64,000 bases of DNA from Planctomycetota bacterium (GTDB lineage: Bacteria > Planctomycetota > Phycisphaerae > Phycisphaerales > Phycisphaeraceae). The translations under genes and the position numbers were made by a program. Every line of letters starts with the position of its first letter. Positions within the stretch are counted from its first letter, which is position 1. The stretch is from positions 3,348,001-3,412,000 of the forward strand of contig CP066225.1 of NCBI GenBank assembly GCA_016350165.1, in the 5' to 3' direction. Positions 58,394-64,000 of the stretch are shown here, in pieces. Below the pieces are notes generated by a model that had not been told where the DNA came from, did no database searches, and worked only from the letters and a program-made list of their open reading frames with translations.

Positions 58394-59524
58394 TTAAGAG
58401 GTTTGATTGCTGATCAATTTGAGCTTGCGTAGATGTAATGGAATGAGAGGGAGTGTTGCGATTGCGAGGAGGATGAGCGACGCGATTGCGATTGGTTGAG
58501 GTATGAGATGCTGTGAGTTGGCAAGTTGAGCTGAGAGATTGATGTTTAGTGATGATGCGAGGAAATCGGTCGCTAGTCCTGCGCCTAATGAACAAACTGC
58601 GATTGAGGCGAGGTATATAGTGGTTGCCGAGGTACCGATTTCGCGGCGAATGATTGCGAGGGAGCCGATGTTTGTAGCGGGGCCCGCGAGTAGGAAGACG
58701 ATCGTTGTGCCAGGCGAAATGCCTGCGAGTAGCATTGCAGCAGCAAGAGGTGTTGAAGCGGTTGCGCATATATAAAGTGGTATGCCAACAACAAGCATGA
58801 GTAACATTGGAAGAATGCCTGAGCCTACTTCAGTGAGTTTTTCAGGAGGTATATAGGTTTGGACCGCAGCAGCTATTAGTAAGCCAATGATGAGCCAAAC
58901 TGCGATGTCACGATAGAGATCTGTGAATGCATATCTGGCGATGTCTATTAGCTTGTTAGATGATTGGGAGGTGGAAGTTGTGCAGCAAGACGTTGCTGGT
59001 TGCGGTTGTGAAGAGCAGCATGAGCTTGCTGCGTCGGTATTGACTTGTGAAGAAGAGCAGCATGAAGCATCATTGTCTAATGGTTGGTTCGGGGAGATTT
59101 GGGATTCAGGCGGATCTTTGGTTAGCGTTTCAGTGAAGATGCCTGCAGTTATAGCTGTGATGATTGCTGCGACAGGTCTGACGATAGTGAGGAAGGGGCC
59201 GAGCAAAGCGTAAGAAACGGCAATTGAATCGATGCCATTTTCAGGTGTTGCGATGAGGAAGGAGGCAGTCGAACCACGTGATGCGCCTGAACGGCGCAAG
59301 GTGATCGCGGCAGGTAGTACGGAACATGAACATAATGGTAATGGGGTACCAAGGATGGCAGCTCTTGTTATGGCGACAGGGCCTCGGCCTGAAAAATATC
59401 GTTTCAGAATATCTTCAGGCAGGAAGAACTTGATTAGTGCAGCGACGATGAGCCCAAGAATCAGCCATGGGGCTGCATCCAAGGATAAGTCATAAAGATT
59501 TGTGAGAAAATTCTGTAAGGGCAT
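58394..59524 (-). CDS. SO_0444-type metal-efflux permease
   Basis: A 376-residue inner-membrane permease of the SO_0444/ArsP-like (DUF318) group, thought to export Cu, Zn or arsenic species. Start 59524 (MPLQNFLTNLYDLSLDAAPW) has GGAGAG upstream. Two halves of four helices carry the family signature TPLPLCSCSVLPAA in the first and VGIPLYICATAST in the second. The central cytoplasmic loop is very rich in Cys pairs (SCCSSSQVN, SSCCSSQPQ, ATSCCTTS), an obvious metal-binding stretch. Ends with a short basic tail. It is alone in its transcript; the region upstream carries a promoter with an operator-like palindrome, but that reads toward the prepilin. Confidence 0.85.
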   Translation of the reverse strand: MPLQNFLTNLYDLSLDAAPWLILGLIVAALIKFFLPEDILKRYFSGRGPVAITRAAILGTPLPLCSCSVLPAAITLRRSGASRGSTASFLIATPENGIDSIAVSYALLGPFLTIVRPVAAIITAITAGIFTETLTKDPPESQISPNQPLDNDASCCSSSQVNTDAASSCCSSQPQPATSCCTTSTSQSSNKLIDIARYAFTDLYRDIAVWLIIGLLIAAAVQTYIPPEKLTEVGSGILPMLLMLVVGIPLYICATASTPLAAAMLLAGISPGTTIVFLLAGPATNIGSLAIIRREIGTSATTIYLASIAVCSLGAGLATDFLASSLNINLSAQLANSQHLIPQPIAIASLILLAIATLPLIPLHLRKLKLISNQTS

Positions 59525-59856
59525 TGTGTTGCTCTCCGTGTGTTGTAAAGGCAACTGGCGTAGAGAGATAATTATTTCATAAACAGATGGGTACTATCCT
59601 AAAAAGCATTGTTGTATGTGAGCGATGTGAATTGCAATTGTCGCAATATGTGTGTTTTTTAAATAAAACTTGACAAGAAGATAGTTATTATAGCATAATG
59701 GCTATAATTAAATTGTCTTGTAGTATGTCAAGTTGTCGGGTTGAGTGATAGATAATTCTCTTTAACAGCTGATCTCGGCAAGTATGAATTTGGAATACTG
59801 CGTTTGCATGGTATTTACTCGCATCTGCATCAAATCATCTAACTTCAGGAGATAGC
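59525..59856. other. Intergenic region between permease and prepilin
   Basis: About 330 bp with no gene. The right half contains a strong promoter-like element at 59670-59708 and an 8-bp inverted repeat; the left half carries the permease promoter, of which I see no clear boxes. Confidence 0.4.
59670..59708 (+). promoter_or_regulatory. Promoter with palindrome upstream of the prepilin
   Basis: TTGACA (59670-59675) and CATAAT (59694-59699) with an 18-bp spacer form a good sigma-70 type promoter reading toward the prepilin gene. ATTATAGC (59687-59694) and GCTATAAT (59701-59708) form a perfect 8-bp inverted repeat with a 6-bp centre, over the -10 box, so it looks like a repressor site. The first gene downstream is 150 bp away. 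Confidence 0.5.
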
Positions 59857-60651
59857 ATGATGGTACTAAATTCCTATCGAAGGAGTGCTTTCACGTTAAT
59901 TGAACTTTTAGTAGTTATATCAATCATTGCTTTATTAATTGGGATTCTCTTGCCTGCTTTGGGGGCTGCTAGAAAGACTGCTCAGGGAGTATCATGTGCA
60001 TCAAATATGAGACAACTAGGGACAGCATTTGTTGCGTATCAGATTGATTACGATGGTGTGTATGTGATCAATCAAGGGAATGATAATCCATGGGACTTAT
60101 TGTTGAAGCCTTACTTTTATAATCACAGGGAAGAGGGGAACGAAAAGCGGACTGGATCGGAAGATCCAATACTGCGATGTCCATCGGATGAAGTGGAGCG
60201 TACGCCACGGTGGAATATAGATGAAGATTATATGCACGTAAGGTCTTATTCAGCGAATGCTGTAACGCAGGATGATTCCGCGGGACGTAAAAGTTTTGGT
60301 GTCGTTGTTGTGAAAACCAATGGAGGTGATCCATATACAACAGGTGACCCAGAGAAGATTTTAGATACGGATATCAAAAATGCCTCGGGTACGGTTGCAT
60401 TGTTTGAATGGCATCATGAGAATAATTGGCAGATGTGGTGGCCGATGAGTTTTCGCTTGGGATGGCTTGATCAAGAGTTTCCAATTTCAGATGCGACGGC
60501 CAATGCTGATGAAAAGCGAGCATGGTATTACGCACACCCAAGTGATACGCAAAACTTCCTGTTTTGTGATGGCCATGTTGAACGGTTAGCTCCAGAGCAG
60601 ATTTCGCCAGAAGATCAGCGCTCGATGTTTTCGCGTTTGGCTGGATACTAA
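59857..60651 (+). CDS. Type II-secretion/pilin-like protein with H-x-DG motif
   Basis: A 264-residue planctomycete prepilin-type protein. The N-terminus [20 protein letters not shown] is a type IV prepilin signal with Ala before the FTLIEL (usual residue is Gly) and a hydrophobic stalk, cut by a prepilin peptidase. The C-terminal part ends with the H-x(10)-DG signature ([13 protein letters not shown]) typical of the large family of such proteins in planctomycetes (DUF1559-like, normally H-x9-DG). They may be pseudopilins of a secretion or pilus-like machine. GGAG precedes the ATG. Followed by a terminator. Confidence 0.88.
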   Translation: MMVLNSYRRSAFTLIELLVVISIIALLIGILLPALGAARKTAQGVSCASNMRQLGTAFVAYQIDYDGVYVINQGNDNPWDLLLKPYFYNHREEGNEKRTGSEDPILRCPSDEVERTPRWNIDEDYMHVRSYSANAVTQDDSAGRKSFGVVVVKTNGGDPYTTGDPEKILDTDIKNASGTVALFEWHHENNWQMWWPMSFRLGWLDQEFPISDATANADEKRAWYYAHPSDTQNFLFCDGHVERLAPEQISPEDQRSMFSRLAGY

Positions 60652-61096
60652 ATCAATAGCTCAAAAGGAATTTTTTGCAGTGTGAAATCGAATGAAGCAG
60701 CAGATCTAAAATCTGCTGCTTTTTGTTTCTAACGACGTCGTTTTGAAATGGCATATAGGCAAATGGGCGATTAAGGATAAACTTAAAAAATGCGATAAAA
60801 CGACTAAATAGTGCTGTGAAAAAAGGCAATAAGGCAGAATAAATTGGTTAAAATAAGCGAGCAACAGTTGCTTTGATTTGTTTCGAGTGGTATAAATTAT
60901 CGTGACTTCTGTATGTGCTCCAATGTTCATGTTTGATGTGTGACTTTTATTTTTTGAATGATGAGAAGTCGTTTATGTTTGTTCATTTTGAGATATCACA
61001 AACAAAGGTAGTCGTTAACTACTCTGGGTGTTGTGGTGTGTTTGCATATAAGTAATACGGATCATTTCAAATTAGAAAAATCGGAAAGGGAAAGTC
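60652..61096. other. Intergenic region before the PEP-CTERM protein
   Basis: About 445 bp, A+T-rich, without a gene except the terminator at 60695. A 12-bp palindrome AACGACGTCGTT lies at 60731-60742. The promoter of the PEP-CTERM gene is presumably near 61020-61070; its boxes are not clear. Confidence 0.35.
60695..60725 (+). terminator. Rho-independent terminator after the prepilin gene
   Basis: AAGCAGCAGAT (60695-60705) pairs with ATCTGCTGCTT (60711-60721) around a 5-nt loop, then a T-run. Confidence 0.9.
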
Positions 61097-61966
61097 ATGA
61101 GATCATATTGTAAACTATTGGGTGCGCTTGCAGTAAGCTCTGCAATTGCAGGTAGTGCTTCTGCAGCTACTTTATCATTGGGTGAATCTATCTTTATTGA
61201 TGTGCAGGCTGGTGATGGTGCGGGCGGCAACTTAACTGGACTTGCTTCTGATGGAAAGCAGTACAATGATGTTCCATTGCACATAACGGATGGTGGTTCA
61301 ACTGTATCATCGCACCGATATATTGGTACTTTAATTAATGGTTTGGTAACTACAGCAGGTGCTGCGACATCTGTTGGCTTAGATTTGCGTGAGTCTTTTC
61401 AAGAGCAGGATATTATCGCTTATGATGATATCACAGGTGACCCATACATTGCATCGACAGAATCGCTATATGCTAACGGCTCTCTAAGTGGTATAGCAGA
61501 TTCAACTGGATGGTTTGTTGATTCCGCGGCAAAAGATATGTGGCAAGCATCTGGTTGGGAAGGTGAAATTGAGCAGAATCTTCAAAATAGCGCGACTGTC
61601 GCACTTACAGGTTTGGATGCAGGGGCTCTGTACGATCTTAAGACATTCCATTCAACAAAGTGGACTCATAAGGCTTCAACAGGTGGTAACTCACGTGATT
61701 TCCGTGTAATCGCAAATGGTATTGAAGTTTATGACAATGCATACAATGGCGTGCTTGTAAGCTTTGATGCGTTAGCTGCAGATGAAAATGGTGAAATCAT
61801 TATTGAAGTTAGAGGTGGTGATTGGCTGGCGGGTATGGGTGCTAGTTCAAGAAACTACATATACCTGAACGCGTTGTCACTATCTAAAGTTGCTGATATT
61901 CCAGAGCCCGCAAGTCTTGCATTGCTCGGTCTTGGTGGTTTGATGATCTTGCGTCGTCGTGCGTAA
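61097..61966 (+). CDS. PEP-CTERM protein
   Basis: A 289-residue exported protein. Signal peptide (about 1-23, ending AGSASA) and a beta-rich extracellular domain with GLDLRESFQEQD, YDLKTFHSTKWTH and IIIEVRGGDW, which could bind carbohydrate. The C-terminus is a classical PEP-CTERM sorting signal: IPEPASLALLGLGGLMIL followed by RRRA. It would be cut and attached by an exosortase at the cell envelope. GGGAAAG upstream of the ATG. Terminator downstream at 62063-62096. Confidence 0.9.
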   Translation: MRSYCKLLGALAVSSAIAGSASAATLSLGESIFIDVQAGDGAGGNLTGLASDGKQYNDVPLHITDGGSTVSSHRYIGTLINGLVTTAGAATSVGLDLRESFQEQDIIAYDDITGDPYIASTESLYANGSLSGIADSTGWFVDSAAKDMWQASGWEGEIEQNLQNSATVALTGLDAGALYDLKTFHSTKWTHKASTGGNSRDFRVIANGIEVYDNAYNGVLVSFDALAADENGEIIIEVRGGDWLAGMGASSRNYIYLNALSLSKVADIPEPASLALLGLGGLMILRRRA

Positions 61967-62062
61967 TATAAACTTGAAGATAATACTCATTGAGAATCAA
62001 ATGTTTTTCAATGAGATTAGGTAGAAGATAAGCGTCTACTCATTAAATATACCTGAAGTGTG

Positions 62063-62096
62063 AACCGGTACCGAAAAATTGGTGCCGGTTTTTATT
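62063..62096 (+). terminator. Rho-independent terminator after the PEP-CTERM gene
   Basis: AACCGGTACC (62063-62072) pairs with GGTGCCGGTT (62081-62090) with one G-T wobble, followed by a T-rich tract. Confidence 0.88.
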
Positions 62097-62118
62097 TACA
62101 GGTTTAGTGGTATGATTT

Positions 62119-63549
62119 TTAATTCAATTGCATCTCTTCGAGTTGTTTGCCTTTGGTTTCGCGTATCCAAACGATGACGAAGATGAATGAAAGCAATGCA
62201 AAGAACGTGTAAACGGAATAGGAACCCGCAAGGCCGATGGATGCAAGCATTGGAGGGAAGCTAAGTGTAATAAGAAAATTAGCTAACCACTGTGCTGCTG
62301 CGCCGATTGACAATGCTGCTGCACGGATGCGGTTTGGGAACATCTCGCCAAGGAGTACCCATACTACGGGGCCCCATGAAACACCGAAGAAGAATACGAA
62401 TAGGTTTATGACGGTGAGGCCGAGAATCGCTTGATTGCGTGAGAGTACCAGTCGACCATGTTCATCAAGATGCCCTGTAGAGAAAATGACCGTCAGTAGT
62501 AAAAGGTTGAAGAACATGCCGAGTGATCCAGCTGCAAGCAATGGTTTTCTACCAATCTTGTCTATCAGCAAGATAGCCACGATGGTTGCAGAGACGTTAA
62601 CGGCACCAGATAGAATATTTGTCTGCAGTGCTTGGGCTTCAGTAAAACCAGCTGCTTCCCATAGGTAAGCGCCGTAATAGATGACGACGTTGATGCCGAC
62701 GAATTGTTGGAAGATGGAAAGGATTATCCCAATCCAAACGATGCCATGAACGCGTTTGGTTTTTGTGTGAATCAGATCGCGAAGACGCGGTGTGCGATCA
62801 AATTCGAGCGTATCTTTAATTTGTTCAATAAGCAGATGTACGTTGCCGCCACGTGTTTTAAGGAAGATTGATTTTGCTTGTTCATGGCATCCGCAAGCAA
62901 CAAGATGTCGTGGAGACTCTGGTACGAGTATTGCGCCAATAAAGAAAACGGCTGATGGTATGGCTTCCATCCAGAACATCCATCGCCATGCCGCAAATCC
63001 GAGTATCCATGGTTGAATTGCGCTGCCTGCGGATTTAGCGATGAAGTAGTTTGCTATAAACGCAGAGAAAATACCCAGAACGATTGCGAGTTGCTGTAGT
63101 GAGCCGAGTCCGCCTCGAATATGTTTAGGCGCAATTTCAGCGATATATGCTGGTGAGATAACTGAGGCTGCTCCGACAGCGATGCCGCCAATGATACGTG
63201 CGGTGACAAAGACTCCCGAATCGTTTGCCATGCCAGAACCGAGCGCTGAAATCATAAACGCGATTGCAGTCACAATCATCGTTGGTTTGCGGCCAAATTG
63301 ATCTGCGCACCGACCTGCAATCAATGCACCGAAAACACAGCCGAGTAAGATGGAGGCAACGTTAAAGCCTGTGCCGATGTTTGAAGCATCGAATGCCATT
63401 TGTAACGCAGGAATAGTGCCGTTAATGACACCTGAATCGTATCCAAAAAGAAAACCACCGACTGCCGCGACACACGAAAGCATGATCACGTAGAAGAGGT
63501 TTCCCGTTGGATGGGATTCATGACTGGATGACTGTTCTTGTTCGCTCAT
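62119..63549 (-). CDS. Sugar porter-family MFS transporter
   Basis: A 476-residue inner-membrane sugar transporter with 12 predicted helices. Family signatures: FGYDSGVINGTIPALQ in helix 1, RCADQFGRKPTM, the PESPRHLV motif after helix 6, QQFVGINVVIYYGAYLWEAAGF in helix 7 (hexose-binding glutamines), DKIGRKPLL and ETKGKQLEEM at the C-terminus. Likely a cation-coupled hexose or pentose symporter. A close paralog follows upstream on the same strand (63756-64000), suggesting a tandem pair with different substrates. AGGTGTGGG precedes the ATG. Confidence 0.9.
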   Translation of the reverse strand: MSEQEQSSSHESHPTGNLFYVIMLSCVAAVGGFLFGYDSGVINGTIPALQMAFDASNIGTGFNVASILLGCVFGALIAGRCADQFGRKPTMIVTAIAFMISALGSGMANDSGVFVTARIIGGIAVGAASVISPAYIAEIAPKHIRGGLGSLQQLAIVLGIFSAFIANYFIAKSAGSAIQPWILGFAAWRWMFWMEAIPSAVFFIGAILVPESPRHLVACGCHEQAKSIFLKTRGGNVHLLIEQIKDTLEFDRTPRLRDLIHTKTKRVHGIVWIGIILSIFQQFVGINVVIYYGAYLWEAAGFTEAQALQTNILSGAVNVSATIVAILLIDKIGRKPLLAAGSLGMFFNLLLLTVIFSTGHLDEHGRLVLSRNQAILGLTVINLFVFFFGVSWGPVVWVLLGEMFPNRIRAAALSIGAAAQWLANFLITLSFPPMLASIGLAGSYSVYTFFALLSFIFVIVWIRETKGKQLEEMQLN

Positions 63550-63755
63550 CTGCCCACACCTATAAATAAAAGGAAGGCCACGAAAAGAAGATCGGCATAG
63601 CGGCGTGGATGGATGACGTTATTTGAGTGATCTGAGGTAAGACAGGATATGCTTGCGGGAGAGCGTGTAATGGGCAGTAGGTAAGAGATCGGATGTGTTA
63701 TTGGGATGGTGCCGCAGGCAACATATTCCATGACCAATAATAGGCTGCAGCGGGA

Positions 63756-64000
63756 CTACATTTCCTCAAGATGCTTGCCTTTGGTTTCTCGTACGAAAAT
63801 TAGAGTAAAGATTAGTGAAAGTATTGCGAAAAAAGCGTAAATGAGATATGAACCGGACAGTTTAATTGTTGAAAGAAGTAATGGGAATGTCAGTGTAACC
63901 AGGAAATTGGCTATCCATTGAGCAAAAGCTGCGATACCAATTGCTGCTCCTCGAATCCGATTGTTAAAGATCTCTCCGAGCAGTGTCCAGACAACCGGTC
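63756..64000 (-). CDS. Second sugar porter-family MFS transporter, 5' truncated by window end
   Basis: Only the last 81 codons are in the window. The translation (PVVWTLLGEIFNNRIRGAAIG, then AQWIANFLVTLTFPLLLS, YLIYAFFAILSLIFTLIFV, and RETKGKHLEEM before the stop at 63756-63758) aligns with the C-terminal part of the neighbouring transporter almost throughout. It is therefore a tandem duplicate. Whether it is intact cannot be said, as its start lies beyond 64000. The 206-bp gap to the first transporter holds no credible gene. Confidence 0.85.
   Translation of the reverse strand, partial: PVVWTLLGEIFNNRIRGAAIGIAAFAQWIANFLVTLTFPLLLSTIKLSGSYLIYAFFAILSLIFTLIFVRETKGKHLEEM

Noticed and set aside
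63546-63737. A 63-codon - strand frame between the two sugar transporters
   Set aside because: Overlaps the start of the first transporter and lacks supporting features.

Overview
The window looks like a chromosomal segment of a Planctomycetota bacterium, most likely class Phycisphaerae. This is an inference from content: two proteins with PEP-CTERM-type C-termini, a planctomycete-style prepilin with an H-x10-DG signature, several zinc-ribbon membrane proteins, many lone signal-peptide proteins of unknown function, and moderate G+C. There is no rRNA, tRNA, CRISPR array, prophage or insertion sequence that I can recognise. Base skew is strikingly blocky: runs of several kb are rich in G or in C on the + strand whichever way the genes point.

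Region by region. 1-3.1 kb: the end of an AddA-like helicase-nuclease and a zinc-ribbon membrane protein. 3.2-19.4 kb: a phosphate island with SixA-like phosphatase, PhoU, a DUF47-PiT transporter pair, a Tat-exported metallo-beta-lactamase-fold hydrolase, PhoB and PhoR, and four OprP/OprO-like porins, three of them with clear private terminators; a thioesterase and a DUF971 protein sit among them. 19.4-25.7 kb: a PEGA lipoprotein, RecX, a DinB-fold protein, a sugar-phosphate isomerase-like protein, and thiC behind a TPP riboswitch with a visible translational switch.

26-30 kb: a PEP-CTERM-like protein and a family of small membrane proteins, including a tandem pair that seems to have exchanged sequence and a 41-residue microprotein. 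30-36.5 kb: an exported PGRP-type amidase, a tandem pair of glycosyltransferase-like proteins, an O-methyltransferase, a secreted Ig-like protein and a YheU-family protein. 36.5-46 kb: a lipoprotein, a zinc alcohol dehydrogenase, two GAF/SpoIIE phosphatases, a PHP phosphatase, a parvulin, SlyX, a lipid-kinase-like protein and a SnoaL-fold protein.

46.6-49.7 kb: lutABC for L-lactate oxidation. 50.3-51.9 kb: a RuBisCO-like protein fused to a cupin, the most unusual gene here. 52-58.4 kb: membrane proteins, a yeast-type cytosine deaminase, a B12-type radical SAM protein and a large exported protein. 58.4-64 kb: an SO_0444-type permease, a prepilin, a PEP-CTERM protein and two tandem sugar-porter transporters, the second cut by the window end.

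The clearest functional unit is the phosphate island: porins for outer-membrane entry, PiT with DUF47 for inner-membrane uptake, PhoU and PhoBR for sensing. No Pst transporter genes are present here. All assignments come from reading the sequence by eye; no database search was run.
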